Source: Skeletonema tropicum
Lineage: Eukaryota; Bacillariophyta; Thalassiosirophyceae; Thalassiosirales; Thalassiosiraceae
Assembly (NCBI GenBank): GCA_037178625.1
Contig: CM074129.1
Coordinates: forward strand, 2,728,001-2,792,000
Reading direction: 5' to 3'
DNA length: 64,000 nucleotides
The first letter of the stretch is position 1, and each line of letters begins with the position of its first letter. This document shows positions 1 through 9,394 of the stretch, one piece after another. The notes under the pieces were generated by a model. That model worked only from the letters and a program-made list of their open reading frames with translations. It was not told the origin of the DNA and did no database searches. The translations under genes were made by a program, and so were the position numbers.

Positions 1-2847
1 ACTGTCAGTAGCAGGGGACCACAACTATTAGTCAAAATTCTACAAGAGAGAAAAAAGGCTGAGACTGCACTGGCCAAGGCAGAGCAAATGATGAATGAAA
101 ATGGTGATGACTTGACAAACAAATTGGCAGCATCCAAGTCGATTTCATATCGGGCACCATATCTTGCATTCCTTATTCACCAGCGATTCGCCAATATGGA
201 GAACCCTCCGGTCGGGACGTCGGATTCATTAGGAGAAATGGATGTAGTTGAAACGTTTTCTCCCTATGCTAGGACGCTCCCCTGTTCTGTGTGCGCTCCT
301 ATTTGTTGGAAACGTAATGAACTTGCGCTCCTTGCTGGATGTATTCCCGGAATGCCCGCTCTCCAAAAGGTTGCTGCTCAGACGATGCAATTGGCTGCCG
401 AGTTAATGGCGCTTCTTGATGCCGGGTTGCTGTGGCGTTTTCCATCGACATTTTCACCTGGAATGATTACCTGGGATCGGTGGGTTTGGGCGGCGGCAGT
501 ATTTGAATCACGAGGGTTGCCCTCGTCAGCGCTGCCGAGTTGGGTTGTTTCGAAAGGAAAGAGCAGTTCTGATGTGTGGGAATCCTGTGGTGTCATGGTG
601 CCATTCTTGGACATGGTCAATCATGAAAACGATGCGGATACACAGATTGAGTGGAATAGCAGCAATTCCGAAGAAGAGGACCCTAGCACGTGGTGTTTAA
701 AAGCTATCACACAGGAGAAGACCAAGAAACACTTGCAAATCTATCGCAATTATGGATCGTTTGATAACGAGAGTTTCATGATGAAGTATGGGATCGCGAA
801 AATGTCCAACGCGGCCGACAAAGTTAAGATTGCATGGGCGTTGGTAGATGGTGTAGGAGGTGTCGACCCTCCGAAGGATTATGAACCCGTTTCGGATAGT
901 TGTGGCGTTCCTTCTTCGCAACTTGTGTTTGAATCTACTGACGCTGACTCATTGAAGTCGTGGTGGACAGAACAACGGCTAGCAATGCTCGGCAAAGCAA
1001 CGCATAAAAATGATTCATTGGATGCACTTAAGAAAGGGAAAAAGATTACGTTTTGGGCAATGAATAATGGCAAGATTGATCAGGTCTTGTTCCCCGTTGC
1101 AGTTGTTGCGGCACTCCCGCCGGAGAAAATCCTTGAGTGGCATCATAAGTCTGCTTCTGCTGCACCAATTAGTGGGCGTCCACTGGATGGGTTAACATTG
1201 GACAGAGCAAATCAAATCACCGTGCGTATGTACCTTAGTTTCTTCTATGCCAAGAAACTCGAACGATTGCTTCAGAGTTTGAATTCATGTATGAAAGATC
1301 ATTTCAATAATGTGCAGCTTTGGACGAAGGCTTCTTCGGGTGGGTTGAATTACGTTGCTCCTGGCGATGGTGATTCGATGGCAGTTGAAGGAGAAAGTCC
1401 TGGTGTCGTTATGGGGTGGCAAACATTTTTTGACACCTATGCCTACAACAGTTCAATGGAAGTCGAGGATCGCTATTACGCGATTGCACCTGATTGTTGT
1501 GCATTGACGCTTTATGACGGGCATGTGCGATCGCTTCAGAATACATTGGATGCACTGGCCAATGACTCTGTGTTCCTCGATAATGTCAAACAGCAGTTGG
1601 AAGATCTTGGTTGCACTCTTGACAACACTCCGGCAGTAGTAGAAATTAAGTCTGCTCCTCAGAGCAAGGGAGGACAGGGAAGCTCAAAGGCCGACAACGA
1701 AAGCAAGTCGAAAAAGAAGGACGACAAAGGTAACGGAAACAAAAACCGACGTAGGGACAAAAAGGATGGGCGTCCACCTGCCATCAAATTACACATTGGG
1801 AATCTTTCGTACAAAACTCTTCCCAATCAGCTTTATGATTTTTTCACCAAGTTGTATGGGAAGAATAGTGTGCTCGAGTGCCATATCCCAACTGAGCGTG
1901 ATACCGGAAATTCGAGGGGATTTGGGTTTGTAACGATGCCAGAACAGTTTGCAATCGCTGCCCTTGAATCTGGTCGTTCTCACGAGATGGATGGCCGCAT
2001 TTTGAAGGTTGCTAAGAGTAACTCTGCAGGATCCGCGAGGGGAAGAGGAGGTGGTGGTGGAGGGGGCGGCGGAGGAGGTGGCAACCAACCCCCTCCACAT
2101 CCGAATGAGAGATGCCATAATTGTGGTTACAGCCCACGTTGGTGCACGTGCAATCATATGGGAATGATGATGGGTGGCCCGCCTCCTGATAGTATTTATG
2201 GGCCTGGTCCTTACATGCCTCCCCCGATGGGTGGTCATCCATACGGACCTCCTATGGATATGGATCGCATGGGAGATGGGCATGGTTGGGGTGGAGGTGG
2301 TGGTGGTGGTGGTGGCGGTGGCGGAGATTGGGGACGAAGGCGATCTTACAGCCGCAGCCCATCCTATCGTCGCGATAGAGATCGTAGATATCGCAGGTCG
2401 CGCAGCTATAGCAGGTCTCGGTCACGTTCGTACAGTCGTGGTAGGGACCGCGATGACAGACATCGTGGACGTCATGACGATGATCGTAGGAGATACGATG
2501 ACGATAGGCGCAGGGGATCTTCTCGCCGTTACCGTAGCAGAAGTAGGAGCCGTTCTCGTCAGCGTGATGGTGCAGGATCTCCTCCTCGCAGGGCAGGTAA
2601 CGAAGCGGATGATCTACCTGACATGCTATCAGGTGGAAGAAGCCGGAGCAGGAGCCGTAGTCCAAATGGCAACAGTGTCATGGACAGGCCCTCTTCTAAA
2701 AAGAGAGAAGGAAAAGAGTCGAGTGGTAGGGGCGGCAGAAGTAGGAGCAGGGATCGTGGTAGCCGTCGCCGTAAACGAAGCAAGGGCAGCCGACGTGGAA
2801 AAGAATCTTCAAAGCGTCAGCGCAGTCGAAGCAGATCGAGGCATTAA
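1..2847 (+). CDS. SET-domain (SETD3/Rubisco LSMT type) + RRM + RS-rich fusion protein, 5' partial
   Basis: The frame is open to base 1, so the gene starts outside the window; the ATG at 88 is internal, and the GxG start of the SET fold is missing on the left. Numbering from that ATG, residues about 20-235 look like the second half of a SETD3/SETD6/Rubisco-methyltransferase SET domain: PFLDMVNHE carries the signature NH, followed by YGSFDNESFMMKYG. Residues 235-530 fit the helical substrate-binding region of that family. An RRM follows at about 568-645, with RNP2-like LHIGNL and RNP1-like RGFGFV, then glycine runs, a small Cys/His patch (CHNCGYSPRWCTC) and a C-terminal 170 residues dominated by RS/SR dipeptides. 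The family methylates lysine or histidine in proteins; RRM plus RS tail is the layout of SR splicing factors. A nuclear role in modifying RNP proteins is inference. No stop or splice signal separates the two halves. Confidence 0.8.
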   Translation, partial: TVSSRGPQLLVKILQERKKAETALAKAEQMMNENGDDLTNKLAASKSISYRAPYLAFLIHQRFANMENPPVGTSDSLGEMDVVETFSPYARTLPCSVCAPICWKRNELALLAGCIPGMPALQKVAAQTMQLAAELMALLDAGLLWRFPSTFSPGMITWDRWVWAAAVFESRGLPSSALPSWVVSKGKSSSDVWESCGVMVPFLDMVNHENDADTQIEWNSSNSEEEDPSTWCLKAITQEKTKKHLQIYRNYGSFDNESFMMKYGIAKMSNAADKVKIAWALVDGVGGVDPPKDYEPVSDSCGVPSSQLVFESTDADSLKSWWTEQRLAMLGKATHKNDSLDALKKGKKITFWAMNNGKIDQVLFPVAVVAALPPEKILEWHHKSASAAPISGRPLDGLTLDRANQITVRMYLSFFYAKKLERLLQSLNSCMKDHFNNVQLWTKASSGGLNYVAPGDGDSMAVEGESPGVVMGWQTFFDTYAYNSSMEVEDRYYAIAPDCCALTLYDGHVRSLQNTLDALANDSVFLDNVKQQLEDLGCTLDNTPAVVEIKSAPQSKGGQGSSKADNESKSKKKDDKGNGNKNRRRDKKDGRPPAIKLHIGNLSYKTLPNQLYDFFTKLYGKNSVLECHIPTERDTGNSRGFGFVTMPEQFAIAALESGRSHEMDGRILKVAKSNSAGSARGRGGGGGGGGGGGGNQPPPHPNERCHNCGYSPRWCTCNHMGMMMGGPPPDSIYGPGPYMPPPMGGHPYGPPMDMDRMGDGHGWGGGGGGGGGGGGDWGRRRSYSRSPSYRRDRDRRYRRSRSYSRSRSRSYSRGRDRDDRHRGRHDDDRRRYDDDRRRGSSRRYRSRSRSRSRQRDGAGSPPRRAGNEADDLPDMLSGGRSRSRSRSPNGNSVMDRPSSKKREGKESSGRGGRSRSRDRGSRRRKRSKGSRRGKESSKRQRSRSRSRH

Positions 2848-2997
2848 TTGAATTATTTCATTATTCATGAATCAAGGGTTCATTGAACTAAGGTTTTCAT
2901 CTTCTTCACGAAGCAGTTATAGCTGCATTGGAAGAAGAAAGCCGATGTTCCACAGTTATTGTAATGCAAATATAAACATATTCAGCAATACCATAGT

Positions 2998-4338
2998 CTA
3001 GTCGTGTTTAGTGCGTTGAAGTGACTTTCTTCTCCTAATCGAGAACTGGTAGAACACGAGTCCGACCATCACCACGCCGGCCACTGCGACCACGTTATTA
3101 GTAAGGGAATAATCATCAATACATCTGTCAACTGCGTCGAGCTCCCTCCGGCTCAAATTAGCTCGAGCATCAAGTGAGAGTGGGCCAGTGTTTAATTCTA
3201 CATGTCCTGACTCATCGTGGACTTTGACGTCAAACTTCCGCGACTCCCAATCAATGCTTATAGAGCCAAAATTTTTGTTTGTAAAGTAAGATGGATCGGC
3301 TGTAGATGCAACGTTGCCGCCTTGGAATCGATGCTTAGGGAAGTAATCTAAAATAGGCTTACATAAGCGTCCATACCAGCCTCCAACACAGGAGTGTGTT
3401 AATCCACTCGATGTGACTTCAATGATTGCTTTACTTTCGCTGTTGACGCGCTTTGTCGATGATATCTCTGCATGGTGTACGTCTCCAGACAGTAAAACCA
3501 ATCCAGAGACAGGGTTTATCAGCCTCAGCAACCGTTCTCTTTCATTAGGAAAGTGCCCCCATGACTCTACAACTGGGTTGGTAGTCAAGACCTGTATTGA
3601 ACTAACTATGATATGCATTGAAGCAGTACTTTCTGCAAGCTGCCTTTCAAACCATGCCCATTGCTCTTCTCCCAGAACTTGCTTGTCGTTTTTGCAAAAG
3701 TTGAATCGAGAGGTGAACAAACGTGTCAGACAAGCAACGATAGCACCATGCGGCACATAGGGATGCGCACCAACTGAGGGAATGCAATGTTTTGATCTGT
3801 TGTAACGAGTGTCAAGGAATATGACTTTGACAGTATTTGGATGTTTGCCAAATTCCACAGAATTATACACTCCTGATCTATCACTGTTCTTTCTCTTGGC
3901 TCCCAAAAAGTCTAAGTAGGCATCTCTCCGTTCATCCTTCCCCTTCAGCTCATAACCACGGTCATTAGCTCCGTAATCGTGGTCATCCCAGGTACCATGG
4001 ACGCCACCTTCTAAGATTTTGTTCTTTATGAAATTGGCATACCCCAATGTTGTGTTTGTTTTCATCTGATGAAACTCATATTTCAATACTTCCAACGGGT
4101 AGTCTCCTTTTACCTCCATTGGATATACCGCATCTCCCGTCCACAAAAACGTCTGTGGCTGGACTACAGTTGCAATTGTATCCCAGATTGTTTTACTACT
4201 GGGGTCTGACGACAAGCGTTTGTTTAGTGCACCTCGAGAGTGACAAGAGCCGAATGCAATGCGAGTTAGATTGATATTTGGAAAGGATGCATCAGCTGGT
4301 GCTGGTAGCACTTGGCTACCAGAGGCTTCTCCTTGCAT
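2998..4338 (-). CDS. PhoD-like metallophosphatase with C-terminal membrane anchor
   Basis: 446 aa. The PhoD/calcineurin-like core is clear: IAFGSCHSR (residues 27-35), GD at 68-69, WDDHDYGAND (117-126), FLDTRYNR (174-181), SSIQ (246-249) and SGDVHHAE (284-291), which supply the metal ligands. The family hydrolyses phosphomono- or diesters; diatom PhoD-like enzymes are associated with organic phosphate use. A hydrophobic stretch at about 417-436, followed by basic residues, predicts a C-terminal membrane anchor. There is no N-terminal signal peptide at this start, and an in-frame stop lies two codons upstream, so secretion would need an upstream exon that I do not see. Its 3' end is 150 bp from that of the SET-RRM gene (convergent). 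Confidence 0.85.
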   Translation of the reverse strand: MQGEASGSQVLPAPADASFPNINLTRIAFGSCHSRGALNKRLSSDPSSKTIWDTIATVVQPQTFLWTGDAVYPMEVKGDYPLEVLKYEFHQMKTNTTLGYANFIKNKILEGGVHGTWDDHDYGANDRGYELKGKDERRDAYLDFLGAKRKNSDRSGVYNSVEFGKHPNTVKVIFLDTRYNRSKHCIPSVGAHPYVPHGAIVACLTRLFTSRFNFCKNDKQVLGEEQWAWFERQLAESTASMHIIVSSIQVLTTNPVVESWGHFPNERERLLRLINPVSGLVLLSGDVHHAEISSTKRVNSESKAIIEVTSSGLTHSCVGGWYGRLCKPILDYFPKHRFQGGNVASTADPSYFTNKNFGSISIDWESRKFDVKVHDESGHVELNTGPLSLDARANLSRRELDAVDRCIDDYSLTNNVVAVAGVVMVGLVFYQFSIRRRKSLQRTKHD

Positions 4339-4771
4339 AGCTCACTCAATCACCCTACTACTTTCATAGCACAAAGCACTATCATCCTATTCTTTTCCAC
4401 GAAGGTGCAATGCGGCCGGGGCAAACTCTAGAAGATGAGATACTTGTTGCTGTGACTGTAAAAAAGATGATGCGATAGGCGATAGATCAATACATTTTTT
4501 GAAGTTCGTTTGGCTTGATATTTGTATTTGTCATAGGCAGCGCAAGGAAAGAATAAGTCGAAAGAAGTTCGTACTCAAAACTTATTCGAAGCTCTCTGAG
4601 CTCTGATCTCTGCACGCAAAGGTGCATAGCTGCCCTGGGGACGGAAAGCATTATTTTACTTGGGATCGTTCATCTCTGCGCCACGGTAGAGGATTTGCAA
4701 ATGGAGATAGTTCACCTCTCAAAAGGTGTCCCAAATAAAATTTGTTTATGTAATTATCTTAGTCGCACCAC
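4339..4771. other. Intergenic stretch between two minus-strand genes
   Basis: No coding potential, RNA gene or repeat recognised. It must hold the promoter of the PhoD-like gene and the 3' end of the MYND gene. A palindromic AGCTCTCTGAGCTCT motif near 4590 is the only local symmetry noticed. Confidence 0.4.
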
Positions 4772-6517
4772 TTAAGGGCGTGGTGCAGTAACGTTTGATG
4801 CAAACCAATCAAGATCCTGATTGACCTTTGCTGATGAGCAGACAAATTTGTGCTTCTTGTAATGCTTCTTTTGACAAGCACCAGAGCAGTATTTTGCTAG
4901 AAAGCACCTTCCGCAGCTTAGCAGCTTTTTCTCGGGCGATCTACCACAGTAGGAGCACAATTCATCTGATGTTGCTTTCAAAGCTCTTGTCATGTTAGCA
5001 ACATCTTCCCCCATGGCATCTAATTTTCCCATTATCATGTCATGCATCTGCATCAGTTTTGTTTTGGCTTTCCCATTGATTTTCTTGTCGTAAAGGCGAG
5101 CTCCAACCTGTGCAAACGTTTCCATTGTCGGTTGGTTCATGAGAGAGCAACTCGCAAGTGCTGGGGTGAAACCAAAATTGTCAGCTTTGTTCAGCACGGT
5201 GCGCACAGCCATTTCCTTCTCAGTCGGGTCTACTGTTGAAAAGCTGGCAGCATGTACAAGCATACGAATGCTAAGCCATGAGAAACCTGAGTTCATGTCG
5301 TTGGCAGCATGCATCATAGTGTTACATCCTGCCTCGTCACTCTCAAGCATAGTAGGCACTACTGATTTTCCATCAATCCTCTCGAGAAGACGGTTCAAAA
5401 CGAAGGCGGCACCTTCAATCTTGCCAAAATGCACAGCTTGCTGCAATCCGGCAGCCCAATCTTTCGCCCCTTCTCGAGTAAGCCGGAAACAACATGGCAT
5501 GCAGCCTCTCGCAGATTGTGCAAAAGATTTTCCATGACCGTGAAGAGGGTTGTGTTTATCCTGAACCTCGGAGTACCCATGTGTAGCGATTGCATAGGCT
5601 ATGTCGTCGGTAATAATATGCTTAGTAGCTTTCTCGCAAAATTCTTCAATCTTGAACACCTTCCAGGCTTTTTCAGATAGGCACGTGCGCATATAGAATG
5701 CAAGTAGATGAACTGTAATTGGAGGACATCTTACATTTGAACCTGTCGCTGGGAACAGGCAGAATGGTACTTGTGCCGCTGCTGTCAAGATCTTGTTGAG
5801 GATATCTTTTCCTTGCTCACTGTAATCCATTTTCGACTTTATTGTTTCTTCTCCCGTCTCGGCATCGAGAACAGTGATACGTTGGGTTGTTTCCAATGCA
5901 GCAATCAATCTTACTGCCAACATCTCGAACCTCATGCTCGATTTTGGGATGCGCGGGTGTTCGCCCAGGGGACTTAAATTCATACTTAAATATTGCCACA
6001 GACCGCTATCAAATTTGTTCTTGTTAATACTGTTGTCAAGATTCTCTGCGATCTGAGTGTAATAATCATCATCAAGTTTGGAGAGCCTTTTAAGGGATTG
6101 TTCGCATTCACGTTTCAACCGCTCTTGGCTAGGATCTGCTTCTGTATTCAAAATTTCGATACATGATTTCATATCCTCCACTGCTTGATTATGAAACTCT
6201 TTACGCTGTTGAAATGTGGCCAACGATCCGCGATTGGTGGCAAGTTTTTCCCTGGCCGTACCACGTCTTGCCAAAGATTTGGCATGACGAGGATCATCCT
6301 GTAGCAGTAACGTGCTTTCCTTTACCACGCGTTCGTAAAGCCCAGATGAAAGATACGCCATGATAGAGTTCGATCGAATAGTAATTGCAAGAGGACAAGT
6401 TTTATCGCGAAGAGAGCCGAGTGCACTTCCCCAGCAGCATAGTGCATCATCGTATTTCTTTTCCTTGTAGAAAGCATTTCCCTGATCCTTCATACGCAGG
6501 GCGAAATCTTCACTCAT
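4772..6517 (-). CDS. TPR and MYND-type zinc finger protein
   Basis: 581 aa, ATG start. The N-terminal ~120 residues resemble tetratricopeptide repeats (KDQGNAFYKEKKYDDALCCW, then a helix pair with LLQDDPRHAKSLARRGTA). The C-terminus, about residues 523-560, is a MYND zinc finger with the expected spacing: YCG, then CGRCFLAKYCSGACQKKHYKKH and FVC. MYND fingers bind proline-rich peptides, and TPR-MYND proteins include chaperone-linked and methyltransferase-linked families; no SET domain is present here. The middle 350 residues are helical and not recognised, with an ankyrin-like feel around 400-450 (MMHAANDMNSGFSW). Specific function is unknown. It is divergent from the PAP/fibrillin gene. Confidence 0.75.
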   Translation of the reverse strand: MSEDFALRMKDQGNAFYKEKKYDDALCCWGSALGSLRDKTCPLAITIRSNSIMAYLSSGLYERVVKESTLLLQDDPRHAKSLARRGTAREKLATNRGSLATFQQRKEFHNQAVEDMKSCIEILNTEADPSQERLKRECEQSLKRLSKLDDDYYTQIAENLDNSINKNKFDSGLWQYLSMNLSPLGEHPRIPKSSMRFEMLAVRLIAALETTQRITVLDAETGEETIKSKMDYSEQGKDILNKILTAAAQVPFCLFPATGSNVRCPPITVHLLAFYMRTCLSEKAWKVFKIEEFCEKATKHIITDDIAYAIATHGYSEVQDKHNPLHGHGKSFAQSARGCMPCCFRLTREGAKDWAAGLQQAVHFGKIEGAAFVLNRLLERIDGKSVVPTMLESDEAGCNTMMHAANDMNSGFSWLSIRMLVHAASFSTVDPTEKEMAVRTVLNKADNFGFTPALASCSLMNQPTMETFAQVGARLYDKKINGKAKTKLMQMHDMIMGKLDAMGEDVANMTRALKATSDELCSYCGRSPEKKLLSCGRCFLAKYCSGACQKKHYKKHKFVCSSAKVNQDLDWFASNVTAPRP

Positions 6518-7051
6518 TTTTGATGCTGGCTGATGGATAAAATAGAATGTGATATGAGGCTTATGACACAGGTGAAGGGCGGAAATATTAGTAAGGCAGA
6601 AGAAAGGCCAAGTTTAGCCAGCACTAATCTACTTTATACCAGATGGAGATGTCAAAGGCCGCTATGATGGTTTCCAAACGACCCAAAAGACGACTTAACT
6701 TGCTTGCTTAGTGGACTGCATTATTATTATTTTATCATGGTCACAATCGCAGCGCATAAAATCAACTGCCCGTCCGCTGCGCCCCGCTAGCTCTCTAGAG
6801 AGCTGCCCGCCTGCCTCCTGCCTCCGTCCCAGCTATCAGGGACCCCCGTCTGCTTCCTCTGCCTGCATGCGATACATATCTCCTTCCCATCCCAACTAAC
6901 AGGGACCCCGATTGTAGTGCCTTCTGAACACCTCATTCATCAACCTAACCAGCAACCTACCAGCAACAAAGATGTCGGCAGTAGTGGTAAGTGACTTAAG
7001 TGGCAGCCCACTTTAAGTAGGCTCTCTTGCGGATATAAGTACTCCTTCATC
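6518..7051. promoter_or_regulatory. Divergent promoter region, MYND gene / PAP gene
   Basis: 534 bp between two starts facing apart. It contains a pyrimidine-rich, GC-rich stretch (about 6770-6900) with two related AGGGACCCC motifs near 6838 and 6901. An ATG at 6971 is followed directly by a GTAAGT-like donor, so a short non-coding or alternative first exon of the plus-strand gene is possible. Confidence 0.4.
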
Positions 7052-7751
7052 ATGTCGATAATGAAGGTCTCCTCCTCATTCATAATCCTCCTCCTGTCTG
7101 CAGCCGTCCAGACAACGCTTGTGAGCGGTTTCACAGGTTTCTCACCAGCTTCAACGACAAGTTCTCGTTTCCAAGTGTTGCTTAGTGCTGAACAATCCGT
7201 AGTATCCGCAGCAGACACAAACACCGAAACAACTATTAACTCAGACAACATAGCTAACAACATGTGCTGAATTTGGTCAAGTCGGATCGAAACTCACAGA
7301 GGAAGAACGTGCCATCATTGACGACATTGCTGCTTCTCTCAATCCGTCATCCTCTCCATCTCCTGCAAAGATTGAGCTCAGTGGAAAGCATGAACTAATC
7401 TACAGTGCATCTCCTTCTGCTTCCTCGGGAGCTCTTGGACCACTGACGGGAAAGGTAACGCAAAGCTTTCTGGACGAAACCATGTTCATTAATCGAGTGG
7501 AATTCTTTGCTGGAGCTTTCAAAATTGAACTTTATGCTGAAAGAAAGGTATTAGACGATACTAGAATACGTGTCAAGTTTAAGGAGACTGTCATTTCATT
7601 ACTTGGGCAGGAAGTGAAACGCTTTGAAGCAAAAGGAAGTGGTATATGGGACTATGTGTTTGCTGGACCTGTTACAACTCCTTCCGGAGAGAAGATGCTG
7701 TTACGTGTCATGAAGACTCCATCTACATTTGTTATTGTTCAAAGAGAGTAA
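7052..7751 (+). CDS. Plastid lipid-associated protein (PAP/fibrillin family), frame break or tiny intron near 7200-7270
   Basis: Two frames belong together. The first (from ATG 7052) encodes a signal peptide ending VSGF|TGF, a diatom plastid-import motif, and a Ser/Thr-rich transit peptide. The second, open from 7254 to 7751, encodes a short PAP/fibrillin domain: KLTEEERAIIDDIAASLNP, GKHELIYSAS, then beta strands ending in LLRVMKTPSTFVIVQRE. Fibrillins bind lipids in plastoglobules or thylakoids. The shift needed is +1. A 55-nt GTAGTA...CATAG intron at 7199-7253, phase 0, would restore the frame, but it is shorter than the other introns here and its donor is off consensus; a sequence indel or a true +1 shift at the first-frame TGA (7268-7270) are alternatives. 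It is convergent with the oxygenase gene, 66 bp apart. Confidence 0.65.
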
Positions 7752-7817
7752 TGATTTCGCGATATTTTCGTACAATAATCATAATCATGTATGTTACAGT
7801 ATTAATTGACATTCGCC

Positions 7818-9056
7818 TCAAAAGCCTTGAAACACCTCATCATAAGCGGGCATTTCCTTCTTGTTCCACGCTTTGCCTTCTAATGTCTCATAAACTCGAT
7901 CCAATCCGATAGGTTCAGCGCTCTTGCAGTTCTCATATTGGTCGCCAGCCTTTCCAGTGACGGAGTCTTCTGGTTTTACCAGTTGGTTTGCCCAAGGTGG
8001 CAAAACATTCTTCGGAAATGGCCTCGCAGATCCTTTTCCCAGACCTCTGCGAATTTTAATGTCATCCCAGAAAGCTAGCATCAATGTTACTCTGCGACCT
8101 TCCCTTGCTCCTTTACCTGGCACAACCCCATGAAGATATCTACCATCAAATGCGACAAGTCGGTACGGTTTGGGGCTTGACATCCATCCTTTCGTTGCTA
8201 ACTTCTCGTCACTTAGCTTCTGGTTTGTTACCATAGATGGTCCTCCTGCCATTTCTTCATCGCCATCCGCAATGTATAGAATTGTTGATATAATCGGGTT
8301 TCTTATGCCGCCTCTTCCTTCGTCGTCACTATCAAAGTGCAGTTGGTGCCCACTTGCGTGAGGTCTATTATGCGCCCACATCTCGACATATCTTGTGTTT
8401 GACAGCTTTGGAAACTTATCTGATAGCATAGGACAATGCAGTACCTTTTGTATTAGATTTCCTATGAAACCGAATCCGTCCGTTTCGATCTGTTCCAAAG
8501 ATAGAACGTAAGAGAAATAAGGAGAGGGTGGTTCAACTGCATAATCATGACTCGTCCAATAGTTTGCTGTTGAAGACTGAAAGACGATTTGTAATCTTTC
8601 TAATTCAGAATGCGTCAAGAAGTTGTCAACTATTGTGCAAGGAGGTGCTTTTTGTTGCTTGTGATCTGCGTTTATTCGTGATGAATCGTCGCTTTCATTC
8701 GGTACTTCTGGGTAGTCTAGAACACGTTTTGCAAGTCGACAAGTGAAACCAATGGAAGCCAATCCTTTCTTTGCCTTTTTACATCGGCCAGATTGGCAGA
8801 GAAGAAGAGCGAACTTTTCACTTGCTTTGATATAATCAGATCGATCGAGGCCACAGTGACCTTGTTTTGCCTTCTTTTTTGGAGGTCCGCTGTCATCATC
8901 GGTGTTTGTTTCACCATCAGTTTGATTTTTTGATGACAGAGCCCATCGGTACAGCCTCTCTACTTCATCGAGATCCGATTGCTTTGTGGAATTCAGCCAT
9001 TTCTCCCTAGCCTTTTGTACTGCTTCCAGCGGTGTTATTGCTTCTCTCTCTGTCAT
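7818..9056 (-). CDS. 2-oxoglutarate/Fe(II)-dependent oxygenase (prolyl 4-hydroxylase-like fold)
   Basis: 412 aa. The double-stranded beta-helix core shows the iron ligands as HFD (H240, D242) and LHG (H309), with an arginine pair (321-322) placed to bind 2-oxoglutarate. ILYIADGDEEMAGGPS and RLVAFDGRYLHGV are typical of this superfamily. The N-terminal third is helical, has a basic PPKKKAKQ patch at about 68-75 that could be a nuclear localisation signal, and no signal peptide. Substrate is not predictable; protein or nucleic acid hydroxylation are both possible. It is divergent from the START-like gene over 338 bp. Confidence 0.75.
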   Translation of the reverse strand: MTEREAITPLEAVQKAREKWLNSTKQSDLDEVERLYRWALSSKNQTDGETNTDDDSGPPKKKAKQGHCGLDRSDYIKASEKFALLLCQSGRCKKAKKGLASIGFTCRLAKRVLDYPEVPNESDDSSRINADHKQQKAPPCTIVDNFLTHSELERLQIVFQSSTANYWTSHDYAVEPPSPYFSYVLSLEQIETDGFGFIGNLIQKVLHCPMLSDKFPKLSNTRYVEMWAHNRPHASGHQLHFDSDDEGRGGIRNPIISTILYIADGDEEMAGGPSMVTNQKLSDEKLATKGWMSSPKPYRLVAFDGRYLHGVVPGKGAREGRRVTLMLAFWDDIKIRRGLGKGSARPFPKNVLPPWANQLVKPEDSVTGKAGDQYENCKSAEPIGLDRVYETLEGKAWNKKEMPAYDEVFQGF

Positions 9057-9394
9057 ACTGCTGGTCAGTCAAGTTCATAACACAACACAACATCATCTGA
9101 TAGTAAGTTATGTCGCGTGTTGTTTTGATTTTGAGTTTTGTGGCGGCGGTATGTTTAAAGAGATGGGTGTCTTCGTATCGACGCACGGACCTGCACCTCT
9201 CGCCATCAAACATCACCAAGCGGCAAGCGGCTGACGCATCGATGTGAGAGGATGACGAGGACAATGGCAAATGGCAATCCACAAGGATTCCGCTTGCCTA
9301 TCTATCGTACGTGATGATGTCCAATGAATCATTGGTTCCAGCTGTGTAAAGCTCTGCAGCATCATTAATATCGAAGACTCGAATAGTTGATATA
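9057..9394. promoter_or_regulatory. Divergent promoter, oxygenase gene / START-like gene
   Basis: 338 bp between two opposing starts. No gene, repeat or clear core-promoter motif recognised. Confidence 0.4.

Noticed and set aside
1789..2851. Several long frames overlapping the glycine- and RS-rich part of the SET gene
   Set aside because: They are antisense or frame-shifted copies of low-complexity codons; the SET-RRM-RS frame has recognisable domains.
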